Below are positions 12,160 through 22,634 of a DNA stretch of 64,000 nt, one piece after another. Under the pieces are notes generated by a model. It ran no database searches and was not told the DNA's origin. It saw only the letters and a program-made list of their open reading frames with translations. Where the stretch lies: contig JAMAHW010000077.1 of the NCBI GenBank assembly GCA_023627715.1, positions 124,001-188,000 of the forward strand, written 5' to 3'. Within the stretch, counting starts at the first letter, position 1. Every line of letters starts with the position of its first letter. A program made the translations under genes and the position numbers. Source of the stretch: Periconia sp. R9002. Taxonomy: Eukaryota > Ascomycota > Dothideomycetes > Pleosporales > Periconiaceae.

Positions 12160-13252
12160 CTGAGTGATGATGGAATGTTTGAGGAGGAGAATGGGGGTAT
12201 GAAAGGTGAGGGAATACCTACCTAGGTAGATGACTGCATAGCTAGTTCTTCCGCCCCCACCTTTTTTAGTGTGGGGGTTTTCAACTAACCGTCCTTGATG
12301 TAAAGTTCGAAAGCCTTTAAACATAAGCATTTCAATATTTCATGAGTGTTTTCTCTCTTCACAATCGATTGGCTTGATCAGTTACTGTATCAACACCAGG
12401 CAGGGATCTCAAGTAGCATTCTTGGCTGGGGTCGTGCACACAGGTATGTAGGTACCTATTCAATATGTCAAATCAATAGCAATTAATCCCACGAAAAGCA
12501 AGCGGCCTAAAAGTCGCTGAAGGATGACCTATTTACCACCAGAAAATACCTGATGCGAAACTTCTCAGGAATCCTATTCGTGTCATGTACGCCATACAAC
12601 AATTGACCTCAACGCTGCTTCGTTCTTGGCTCAACTGAATCAAGTACGCAATCAGCCTGGGAGACCACTCGCAGGTTGTGCTTGAAGTTTCAGCATGGAT
12701 TATAGGCACACATATTCGGCCTGACCATGCTCTGGACCTTGACTTGGGAAGCAATCAAGCACATTTGAACTCACTTGGCACGTCACATTTGAACAGGCAG
12801 GTATGCAGCCAACACGACCCTGTGGGAAATCTAAAGAAACTTTTTCAGTTACTCGCTCTACATGTGTGCCAACAGAAAATGTCCGGAGCCGAAGAGATTC
12901 ATTGGCGACCTTCGAAATCAAATGTGTTGAATAAGAGTTCATCTTTACAAGCGAGCTCTTAGCGATTTTTTACATCTGACCCAAGTTAGTGAAGGAGCTT
13001 CCACGAAGAAATATTGCTCCGAGTTCTTCTTCTGAGAAGTATTCGCAAGCCGCATACGGAGGCCGTTGATAACTTGTGCGGCGTAGTAAATGTCCGGGCC
13101 CCGGAACCCTTCTATCAAGTGCCATGTAAGGCTTTATATACGGCGTTATCTCTGCCAGATATTATGCGCGCAAGAACGCATTATCCATATTTTCCACACG
13201 TCTTCACCCCTTTTGACAATCTTTTCTGTGTTGCATTTACTTGTCCATACCC
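12160..13252. other. Intergenic region at the border of the accessory block
   Basis: 1.1 kb without convincing coding sequence. A 12-bp perfect palindrome CTACCTAGGTAG lies at 12218-12229. AT content rises to the right. Short open frames on both strands here have no protein-like character. Confidence 0.5.
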
Positions 13253-14181
13253 ATGGCTACCGGTCAGGATGTCACTTCAGCCTCCAAGACAGGCTTGAAC
13301 GACGACAATATCACCTTCGGTGCTGAACAAACAGAGGTTGAACGTCTTGAGATGCAACACAAGTGCATCCACGACGCTAACCCTAGGTGTGTCTATGCCC
13401 CCATTGATCTGTCTAAGGGTGGCTATAGAAATTTGGATCAAGCAACTGGAAGCGATACATTCTTTTCTCCTTCAATTAATTTCTATCTTACTGAGCGAAT
13501 GTCTACAGGGATTTGGATCCGCGATGCTCGTGCAGAGGCAGGTGCAGAAAACGAATGGGTGGGCACTGATGTCGAGGACCAGTGGTTCCCTACTACTCCG
13601 CCTGCAGACACGACGTACAAGCACCAGTCCATGACTGCTCAGAGCCATGGCCTGTAGAGTGGGAGGGGTACTCTGATTTGGTGCACTCGAGGATGGCTCT
13701 ACCAGGTGTTGGAGTCAGCTCGCTTGAAAACGCTGTCAAGAATTTGATCGCTCTTGTTAAGCCTGGCGGCTGGATCCAGCTTGTCGAGCTGGAATGGAGC
13801 GACTGGAAGATGGGGCCTGAGGGAACCATATTCCGAAACGCAATAAAGGACCTCTTTTCCACAGTTAGCGCTGGGCAGGGTGTTGACTTACGTGAGAAGT
13901 TAATCCCCATGTTGAAGGAAGCGGGTCTAGAGAACATTGACTACACGTTTATTGTAACGCCTTTTGGCGCTCGTGCGAGCGATGGAATACGGGTGACAAG
14001 CGAGGCCAGCTTATTTGCGACCGCGATGGGCGTAAGCACAACGACAAAGATGCTGCCTCTTATCAGTGTGTCGCGTCAGCAGCTCGATGCCATGCCGCAG
14101 AAGCTTCTGGATGAAATAAAGAAAGAGGGCTGGGAGTTCAAGCATTTCGTCCTGTGGGCACAGAAGCCACTCAATGTTTAG
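13253..14181 (+). pseudogene. LaeA-like SAM-dependent methyltransferase, frameshifted and with a defective intron
   Basis: The N-terminus (MATGQDV...) carries the landmarks of fungal UMTA/LaeA-like methyltransferases: an EVERLEMQHKCI helix, then YAPIDLS, motif I split as LDQATG...GIWIRDAR, and GTDVEDQWFP. After QSMT (to 13636) the frame is lost: five bases (13637-13641) precede GAG CCA TGG, where homologs need a multiple of three. The rest continues in another frame (EPWPVEWEG, DLVHSR, LVKPGGWIQLVELEW) to a stop at 14179-14181. The 60 bases 13449-13508 look like an intron, with an acceptor CTACAG that would give ATGGIWIRD, but the donor reads GA instead of GT. Read through, they insert 20 residues into the SAM-binding loop without a stop. 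I see no intron that restores the second frame. The frameshift could be a sequencing error, but with the defective donor I favour a dead gene. Confidence 0.65.
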
Positions 14182-14916
14182 ATAGCAGATGAAGTAAAAT
14201 CAACAAATAAACTGGTCTAGATGTATTACCCTCCCCCTATTTTTTTCCTACATACCATATTATTAAAAATTAAGAAGTGAATTCTCAGTATCAAAATTTC
14301 CCTTAGTATATATGATACTGTTGTGGAACAGTACACATCGATACTATTGTAAAATTCCATTAAGACGGAATGTATACAATTACTAGGTTGAAAAGCTATT
14401 TTGCTGGGAAGAGTGTCATCTAGTAGAGTTGCTCATACTAAGACAGATCCTGAAATATTATTGATGTGCTAATTTAGAACGCTTCAGTTTATGATGGTAC
14501 GTAAATTTGGGGTGGTAATTAAATCTAGTTTATTACTGCAGGTTCACTATACTTATCGAAGGTTAGTCTTCTCTATAGCTGTGCCGCATGGTAGTTACTG
14601 TGCCGCATGGCAGTTGATAAGAGGGCTTCGTAGACGTTGCTTCGCTGAGATCCTTAACCTCAACTTTGAAGCTCTTTACGGCGCAACCACATTTCTGACA
14701 CCCTGTTACCTACGATCTTCCTGTCCCGTTTCTTTATCGGCGGTATTGTACCGCGTGACAACGTACATCGCGATAGCCACGCGTACAAACTAAGGGGTCG
14801 TGCTGACTGGAAATTGTCTGTCCGTCAATGTTCATTGTTCTCGTTCCTCACAATACCACCCTACTCGCTCGGGAATCATCGCACTTACATGCTAACTTGA
14901 CAAGTGATTAAGAAAC
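14182..14916. other. AT-rich intergenic region with a 19-bp tandem duplication
   Basis: 735 bp, strongly AT-rich to about 14480. Two near-identical copies of GTGCCGCATGGYAGTT lie at 14581 and 14600. No coding region recognised. Confidence 0.5.
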
Positions 14917-16929
14917 ATGTCTAGTTATAGTACCCTGTGTTACAGTTGTAACAGTGCCATGCGCTCCACGCCCGATGAAAACCTCTGGAGACCTCATCAC
15001 AACACATTACAGGAATATAAGGAAGCAGTCTCGCAGATGTGTTTTACATGCGTAGTTTTATGGGATAGTCTCAGCAAGGAACATCAAACAGCGTGGACCA
15101 AAGGCTCTGGATCCTGGTGGCCTATGAAATATCGTGTCTGCCAGGAAATAGGCACAGAAGCGGTTGTAAGATTCGACATCTATTTTCATGATGCAGAAAA
15201 AAATCGGTCCAACATAATCGCGTTCCGCTTGATTTCTCCAGATGGTATGTTTTGCAATATGCTTGTGCACCAAGCTTCGTTGTACTCTCAAACTAATACA
15301 TTCTTTGGCTTAGACGCTGAATTTGGGAATGCGATCTCATTCCACCGTTTGGAGTCCACAACGTCCTCGTCCTCAACTCTCAATCTTATCCGCGAATGGT
15401 GCCAATCTTGCCATTCAAGTCATAGCCGGTGCAGCTATCTTGTGGCCGAAAAGCCAAGTTACCCCACGCGCGTGATCGACATCGGCGGCAATGGTGACAC
15501 GGAATGGAAACTTCATATTCCCGCACAAAATGAAGTTCTACCAACACCTTACATAACTCTTAGCTACCAATGGGGTTCTAGTGCCGGTTTGATGCTTCTC
15601 AAATCAAATATCGACGAATTCTGTTGTGGAAGACTTATTGAGGATCTCCCACAGACGTTCAAAGATTTGATAGACATTGCAAGGTCGCTCTCGGTGAGAT
15701 ATGTTTGGATCGATGCACTCTGCATTATCCAAGACTCAAGCGAAGACTGGCAGCTCGAGTCCGTCAATATGGGTCATATCTATGCCAATTCTTATTGCAA
15801 TATTGCTGCCTCGGCTTCTTCCACCCCTGAAGGCGGACTCTTTCGGTTGCGCGAACCAGAAAACATCCGTCCAGGCTTTGTTACTGCCTCTTTCCTAACG
15901 TCCGAACCAAAGAATTATTACATATTCGACTGGTCGTATTGGAAGCGTCAAATATCCAAAGGATCTCTTCATACCCGTGGGTGGGTGTTGCAACAGCTAC
16001 TGCTTCCTCCAAGAGTCATTCACTTCGCAGAGGATCAGATATTCTGGGAATGTTTTACAGAAAGCAAATGTGAAGGATTTCCTCTAGGAATCCCTCTCGA
16101 CTTTCCACTCAAGAAGAAACTCGGCACTCTATGGGAATTCCCAGAAACATATAAAACGCCGCAAAGCTGCATGGACCTCAACACATTCAACACGTGGAAC
16201 CGTATTGTCCAAAAGTACACAAAATGCGCGTTGACAAAACGAAGTGACAAGCTCGTCGCGATCGCGGAACTAGCAAATCTCTTTCATGATAGGACTAAAG
16301 ATCAATATGTCGCCGGGTTGTGGAAATCTCGCCTCGTTGAAGGTTTGGATTGGTGTGTGACCGAGCCGACCGCAGATATCGATTCCGAATATCGTGCACC
16401 ATCTTGGTCTTGGGCATCTGTAGACGGACCAGTACTCACAACAGGACTCAGTGCGGTGGCAAAGACGCACCTAACGATATCAGAAGTGCATATTGAAAAT
16501 TCGGGCTCAAACGCGACAGGACAGGTCACAGGAGGATACCTTCAGCTCAGTGGAATCATTATCCAGGTCACGGTTCATAATACGCCCCACCATGGGCTCT
16601 ACCGGATTAAAACTGGGGATTGTGAGGTTGAGCTCTATCTGTCTCCAGACGGTTTAAACATTGATTTTGCAGAGAAGGAAGTGTGGTTCCTAGTGCTGAA
16701 AACGGATGGGGTGTTCACGCATGATTCTTCTAGGAATCATAATTGGGAGGTTGACATCACTTTTCTTATCTTAGAGGCTTTACCTTCCGCTTCTCACACT
16801 TACAGACGCATTGGAAGTTGTTCCACCTGGCAAAAGGAAAAGTGGAAGAAGTTTCCTATTTCAGTTGGCGAAGATGGATCTGTTGAGCCAGCGGCAGGAA
16901 GTCAACGCTCCACAATCATGTTAATATGA
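14917..16929 (+). CDS. HET-domain (heterokaryon incompatibility) protein, intronless
   Basis: 670 residues in one exon. The HET domain is complete: PYITLSYQWG near residue 211, LPQTFKDLIDIARSL near 243, then YVWIDALCIIQDS near 263, a downstream DW-E--M--IYANSYCNIAASAS, and GLF near 308. The N-terminus has a CYSC pair and further cysteines; the C-terminal third is beta-rich and variable, as usual. HET proteins trigger cell death when genetically unlike hyphae fuse, probably through a TIR-like fold. The frame is clean while genes on both sides are mutated, suggesting it is maintained or recent. It has no partner gene in the immediate neighbourhood that I can name. Confidence 0.92.
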   Translation: MSSYSTLCYSCNSAMRSTPDENLWRPHHNTLQEYKEAVSQMCFTCVVLWDSLSKEHQTAWTKGSGSWWPMKYRVCQEIGTEAVVRFDIYFHDAEKNRSNIIAFRLISPDGMFCNMLVHQASLYSQTNTFFGLDAEFGNAISFHRLESTTSSSSTLNLIREWCQSCHSSHSRCSYLVAEKPSYPTRVIDIGGNGDTEWKLHIPAQNEVLPTPYITLSYQWGSSAGLMLLKSNIDEFCCGRLIEDLPQTFKDLIDIARSLSVRYVWIDALCIIQDSSEDWQLESVNMGHIYANSYCNIAASASSTPEGGLFRLREPENIRPGFVTASFLTSEPKNYYIFDWSYWKRQISKGSLHTRGWVLQQLLLPPRVIHFAEDQIFWECFTESKCEGFPLGIPLDFPLKKKLGTLWEFPETYKTPQSCMDLNTFNTWNRIVQKYTKCALTKRSDKLVAIAELANLFHDRTKDQYVAGLWKSRLVEGLDWCVTEPTADIDSEYRAPSWSWASVDGPVLTTGLSAVAKTHLTISEVHIENSGSNATGQVTGGYLQLSGIIIQVTVHNTPHHGLYRIKTGDCEVELYLSPDGLNIDFAEKEVWFLVLKTDGVFTHDSSRNHNWEVDITFLILEALPSASHTYRRIGSCSTWQKEKWKKFPISVGEDGSVEPAAGSQRSTIMLI

Positions 16930-18110
16930 TCTAATGTTTATTCCTTGGGGCCGCCATTTTTTCCTCGCGATGTTTGGGCCTCCTTAAAGGAAGGTGGTCC
17001 GCCTTTTTTGGTTTCTGACTTTTGGATCTTATTTTTGTTTTTTCTTAATAGTCTAAAAGAAAAAGAAAAAAACATGCCGCTCGCGATTTGCCTTAACATA
17101 TGCGAGCGCAGTAAAGTGATAGGGGCGACTAAGCCACAAGCCCTGAACAGCCGTATGTTTGCAACTGCTAGAAGCTTGACGAAAATGGTTGCATTATGTA
17201 CAACGCGACCGGTCGCAAAAGTATAAGTATATTAGAAGTTATTCCAGAAACTAAGAAATATACTAATTCCCCTACCTACTATATACAAATCCTTACTAAT
17301 GTAAAACAACTACGCACATGCGAATCCCAAGAACCGGCCCTACATGGGCAATTATACGTAACCCAAGTGAGCAGCAGACTAGCTCGAAGTTACTATTGAT
17401 ACACACGCTTTATCGAACCATACTACGATTACCATCATCAGAACTCAGACATCTGGCTATACACGTGGGCCTCTAGCTGAAATGGCCTATTAGTGGCTGG
17501 CTGCATTCTCTACTGCGGCGGAGTTCTTTCTGAATATAGCATGCGGGGCCCGGCCCAACTTTCACACTGTGCTGAGGCTTCAACTCAATACCCGACTCCC
17601 ACGCCAGATGGTAGTTGCAAACCGAGTTAGTATCCGAGAAGTCACCGCTTGGTCTCCGAAAAGTCACTTTTTGGGATTTGACTGCTGTGCCTCATGTAAG
17701 ATCGGCATCACCGTGCCTCAAGGTCTAGAATCGAGATGTTGGAACCTTCAGCTCGCAGTGCGAAGACCAATTAGTAGCTTCTTCCATCCCATCAAAAACA
17801 AAAATTCAGATGTTGGAACTACGCCCCATCCCTCTCTTATGCATCCATGGACCTGAGCCCACTATAGACGATGATTATTGATGTGGGAGTTGCTCTCTTG
17901 ACATTGTCTTCCGTATGCCTCAAGCCCAACAAGGAAGTGAGAAACCGAACGAGTTTTCAGCAAAGCTTCTTATATCCCCGCTTTGTTGTGTCAGGGTGGA
18001 TATAGCCGTTCGTCTTATTTATATTATACTTGAAACGCAATCGAACGCATTGCTAGAATTGGTGGTCACCACCAGAGGCCAAAAATTAGAAATACCAAGA
18101 TACTCGTACG
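16930..18110. other. AT-rich intergenic region
   Basis: 1.2 kb with several TA-rich patches (for example 17220-17300). Small open frames exist on both strands but none resembles a protein. It presumably contains the promoter of the Zn-cluster gene. Confidence 0.5.
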
Positions 18111-19475
18111 ATGTCCAACGCAAACTCACGCATGCCGGGCGACAGCAGTATTCAATGGCAGAAACCGATTAGACTTAGAGCTGCTTGCAATCAATGCAAT
18201 TCCGCAAAGGTCAAGTGCAGCGGCGAGAAGACGGGATGTAGCCGTTGTACCAGCATAGAAGTCAAATGCATATATACAGAGTCGCGGGTCGGCAAGGTAC
18301 AAGGCATCAGGAAAAAAAGGAAAGGGATGGGAAAAGACCCTTCGCACTCCTAATCATGTCTTAGTTCACAAGACAATTCGATCTACGTTGACGGTGATGG
18401 AGACGGTAGGCTTAAGACGACAGTGGGGCTCGACTCAGCTGCCAACCTTACTTCTCCCATAAAATCTCACATCGTCCCTTCGACGGCACACGCAACGAAT
18501 CAGGAATGGTCACTGGAACAATGGACCTGGGAAAATGACAACTTGCTCGCGCTGGAAAACCCAGTCATGTCCACGAATGATATCTGTGTTCCAAGTACAG
18601 TCACCAGCGTCTCCTCGATCATGAACAACAGCGACAACTTTCTGGGAGAATCTCTCTCGTCCAGTGTTAGTCCCTCAAGTAACGATAATAATACAATGCA
18701 TCCCACCAACAGCCCACAGCCTTCCGTGTTCATTTCCTACAAACCCTCATCCTCAAACACCAACGGCTGCCCGACCTGTTCCTTCTCCTCGACCGCTTAG
18801 CCCAACACTATACCCGACCTTGTATCCGTTGAACAATTGCGTGCGAACGCCCGCCTCGAGAGTAAATGCATCCTAGCCCTCACCAACATGGCCGCTTCGC
18901 TCGAGCGCTACCTGCTAGACCGGCTCACCGTCCTGGACCTCATCATCAGCACCTCTCGCTCCATGGCTCAGGGACTGCAAAAGCTGGTGGCCTACCAACG
19001 GGAACTTCAAAGCGAGCGCTGCATGTTCATGTTTATCACTGTGCTGCATCAGCTCGCCAGCCTGCTCGATATCGCCGCGTGTGGCGCCTTCACGTCTACG
19101 CAAAATGACAAGCACAACAAACAGAGAATTGGGTCCGTGTCTTCAGCTTCATCTCACTCCCAGTCTTCCGCCCAAGACGTCGACGACGCGGATTTTGCGG
19201 TCCCCTAGTTCACAGACTTAGGCACATGGTACTTGTTTAACGACGAGGAGCAGCGGTCGTGGCGGATGTACGCCATCTTCAAGGAGTGCAAGAACATCGA
19301 GGAAATCGTCAAATAACTCTCTGTGCTAGCAAATATAGGACTCAAAGGTACTGCTGATTTGTCGCCTTTGGCTACCGCGCCGGTGCTGCCAGATTCACAT
19401 TATCTTTTCGCTGGGTTGTTGAGAAAGCTAAGGGCTTTAGGTGAAAAGGCTCACTCGAGGGATACAGTGTCGTGA
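18111..19475 (+). pseudogene. Zn(II)2Cys6 transcription factor with four in-frame stop codons
   Basis: One frame runs from ATG 18111 to TGA 19473-19475 (454 codons) with no frameshift, broken only by TAA 18351-18353, TAG 18798-18800, TAG 19206-19208 and TAA 19314-19316. Residues 26-53 form a complete zinc cluster, C-X2-C-X6-C-X6-C-X2-C-X6-C, preceded by basic RLR and followed by an RKKRKG tract. The rest has Ser/Thr/Asn-rich and helical parts (LESKCILALTNMAASLERYL, then LLDIAACGAF), resembling the AflR-like regulators of fungal secondary metabolism; that placement is tentative. Each stop can come from a CAA or CAG codon by one C-to-T change in CpA, the RIP target. As written, only the first 80 residues (the DNA-binding domain) could be made from the ATG. 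Confidence 0.8.
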
Positions 19476-20191
19476 CAGTGTTTATATAGCCAGCAATATA
19501 TATGCAAGTACATCCATGCTAAGGTGCTTGGGGTGGATATTGCTTCTTCAATAACTAGAAAGTCACATACAAGGCTTTGTACCCATTTACGCACTTTGCC
19601 ACCTCGAAATGTTTTGGAACCAAAGCTCTTACATCTGCCTTATATTAATGGCTCTGTGCGTTTTTTTCTTCTCATTTGATTGCCCAGCTGTGAAGAAATA
19701 AATGTAAGCCGACTCTCTATGTCCATTATGCATCATTTTACGTAGGTAGTAGGTAGTAACGCGCTCCCTTGTGAAAGTCAATCGAAGTCTGGCAGAAAAT
19801 ATACAAAACTTTAGCTATCCATCTATTAGACAGCCTGATTAAGAATATGCAAACTCAGAGGACAGAAAATTCATTTCACGATAACAATTAACGACGAGAG
19901 CACCTTCGTTGTAAACTACGGTGTGTTGACTTATCTACACCATACTGTCACTCGGGCTGATGCACTGCTCGTTTTTCAATTCACCAACTTGATCTAAAAT
20001 TGCTTGGGCTATATTTAGGGATATATTGCTTTTCAATGCTTGTCGTTTGATGATCATGTTCTAACTACGATCTAGAATCGAATTGTTACCACCAACCGCT
20101 GTCATGTTGACTTCACAGGAGCCACTACAATTGTATTACGTGTTCTCCTTCACCTCAATTCTGCTACTAACGACTACGGCAACATACATTT
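19476..20191. other. Intergenic region between converging genes
   Basis: 716 bp, AT-rich, no coding sequence recognised. Confidence 0.5.
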
Positions 20192-20869
20192 TCAATAATG
20201 CGGCCAAGTACCTCTGCTCGCTACTTCACCTATATGACCATCGAGGTCCGCAAAGTACACGCTCTTCCCACCCTTTTCCCAATTATTAATACCCAGAATT
20301 TTAATACCAAGGTTCTGGAGATGCTTTGTCCATACGTCAACTTGAGTTACATCGGAAACAGCGACGCAGAAATGCTGCTTCAAGGCTGCGAGAGTATCGT
20401 TATCCTTGCCGCTTTGGGAAGACAGATGGACCAGGATCTGTTCCGTAGGCCCATGTCCTGGTATCGTGCCAGATGTAGATACAAAATCTTCTAAAGTTTT
20501 GCCGAGCTGGAAGAGCAGCAGAGTAGTGTTGCCAAGTGCGAACGCTGCAGTCCTAGACTGTATGCATAGTTAGATCGACGTCCTAGATTGCAGCCTAATA
20601 ATTAAAAATCGTTTTTGCTTGCGATCGCTCATCTACTCAATGCCGAACTAATTGAATTTCTGGTCGTGTTTCTTGGACAAATGAGGATTCGACAGGTAGT
20701 AGGCTAGAATGCTTACCGTCTCCGTGACGGGCTCTGTTCTAAGCAGCTCCTTATAGAATGCAACTGATGCGTCTAGTTCCCGAACATAAAGGCATGTTTC
20801 CAAAACGTGAGTTACTGGGGGGAGCAGAGATTCTCCCATGGATTTTGAGCTGGCAGGCGCGAGTGACAC
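20192..20869 (-). CDS. VOC-superfamily (glyoxalase/dioxygenase fold) protein, 2 exons
   Basis: Exons 20869-20717 and 20557-20192 give 172 residues. The 159-bp intron (donor GTAAGC, acceptor CATACAG) is longer than most here. The protein shows two beta-alpha-beta-beta-beta halves: LETCLYVRELDASVAFYKELL near 23-43 and FCVAVSDVTQVDVWTKHL in the second half. It ends with GGKSVYFADLDGHIGEVASRG, a hallmark of VOC enzymes where the Glu is a likely metal ligand. Substrate unknown: fungal relatives are annotated glyoxalase-like or dioxygenase-like. It is small, without a signal peptide. Confidence 0.72.
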
Positions 20870-22085
20870 GATTCGAGGCTTTACGTCGAGTTGACTTGAA
20901 GAGTCTGGCGAGAGTCTGATACGAAGAAATTTCTGGAGCTAGATAAATCAAGTTCGTTGTTAAACGCAAAATCTCTGCGAATTACAAAGATGCCATGTCC
21001 AGATGCCTACGCTGACACCCCGCTAGTGTGATTGTGAATCGCCCTGAGGTTAATATGGGGCCTGGAACTAGTTCATCGCTAAGCACAATAGCAAATCCAA
21101 TCAATCATGATCTAGCTTGAACCGGATAGTCTTGGGACCATCGTGGGAGTTTATTGAATGGACAGGGATCTGGGGCCCCGAACGAAAAACCAGTGACCGG
21201 GCGAACCAAACGGGCATCGCGGGAGATTTGCTATGTAGGTATTATTTTACGGCAGCCGCTGTATAGCTTTTTGGTGTACGTAGCATGTAAGAGCATGCGC
21301 AGACATATCGGTCTTTGTCCCAACACATGTTTGCATAGAATATACATATTAAAAATGCGTTCTTCTTTGGTGTAATCAGTCACGGGGAATATACGTTTGT
21401 AGGTATGTAATTGCATAACACAGTCGCGTGATGGATGATAGTGCGGGCCGGACACCTAGACGTGTACTTCTCACATGTAGTTTTATCAATATGAAGATTG
21501 TATTGGCAGGCAGGACTAGCTCTTTGATGAGTGTCTGAGTATAGCGGAAAGCTTATTCTCTACCTATCACGAAAAAGGACTATATCTAGAAGCAAAGATG
21601 TCAAACATAAGACTCTTTCTGTCGAACTAGAGATGGTATACAGGCGTGTGTAAGTACGCAGTTTGGTGAATATACAAGTTAATGAAGATGAAATCGCGGT
21701 GAATATCTGGATGGATGAGCCGTAGTAAAGTCAGCGCTGCAATCATGAACCAGCCTGCTGGTCACCTTGTATCTTTAAGAGATATTCGTGCAAAAAACAT
21801 GGAAGCAGCTTAGCGACTGGAAATAAAAAAAGCATAATCAGAATTTTTGTATAAAGATGTGGTATATGTACATTCAAACAACATTAATGCCTTATCCTAA
21901 GCCAGATAAAGTTGGTGGGGGGCAACACAGTGAAGTGTGGGAAACTTTTACACCTATAAATGTGATTGCGGAGTGAATGGAAGCACCGTAAACTGCTTGT
22001 AATTTTCTTTGAACATAGTGAAAAGTGGCCTGGAATGTGCTCGCCAAACCAAAAGGAGGTTTACATTAGTTCATTATCCCAGCCA
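20870..22085. other. AT-rich intergenic region
   Basis: 1.2 kb with no recognisable gene. It presumably holds the promoter of the VOC gene at its left end. Confidence 0.5.
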
Positions 22086-22634
22086 TTATTCGCAACACCC
22101 TTTCATGGGATTAACGTTCACCTGTTTCAAAATCGCGTTATCGGCTTCGCTTCGTTCCTCGTGCTCTTTCATATAAGCCTCAGAATAAGGTCCTTCGCCC
22201 GTCTTCTGCTGCACGACTTCCACGATCGGACTCCAACAACAGTAAGTCTTCAAACTCCTCACCAAACCGTCGTCATCAAACGTCACGACCTGGGTCTCAA
22301 ACCAGGGATCCACCACTGTGCCCATGACATTGACGCGTTGCTTGGTTTCGCAAAAGATTGTATGTCCGTCAGGAGCGAGTGAAAACTGCAAGACCTGGCG
22401 ATCTTCAATCTGGTATTGGTGCAAAACTTCTTGAAGTTCGGATATAGCTTCTTGGCGATTGTTTCCTAGTTCCTTGGGCCGCCTCATGCTTTTGAGATGG
22501 ACGTGACAGTCGGTAGTAAAGCGCGAAGCAAATGCTTGGAAGTCATCGGCTGATGAAGATGGGGAAAGATTTTTGATGATAGCGTAAAGCTCATTGAGCT
22601 TTGCTAGGTAGAAATCGGCTTTGTTGCTCGTCAT
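22086..22634 (-). CDS. SnoaL-like / NTF2-fold small protein
   Basis: A single exon of 182 residues from ATG 22634. An N-terminal helix (FYLAKLNELYAIIKNL), a FASRFTTDCHVHLKS segment, then a curved beta-sheet pattern (FETQVVTFDDDGLVRSLKTY) match the NTF2-like/SnoaL fold found in polyketide cyclases, isomerases and many fungal orphans. No catalytic assignment is possible from sequence alone. It ends with a GCCE cysteine pair. The frame also extends upstream without ATG. It could have served the same pathway as the broken methyltransferase and Zn-cluster regulator to its left, but no backbone synthase is present, so that is conjecture. Confidence 0.65.
   Translation of the reverse strand: MTSNKADFYLAKLNELYAIIKNLSPSSSADDFQAFASRFTTDCHVHLKSMRRPKELGNNRQEAISELQEVLHQYQIEDRQVLQFSLAPDGHTIFCETKQRVNVMGTVVDPWFETQVVTFDDDGLVRSLKTYCCWSPIVEVVQQKTGEGPYSEAYMKEHEERSEADNAILKQVNVNPMKGCCE

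Noticed and set aside
12340..12420. Similarity of the phrase around CAATCGATTGG with the ankyrin-relic region near 23710
   Set aside because: The match is about 25 bp with gaps and does not extend; could not be told from chance.
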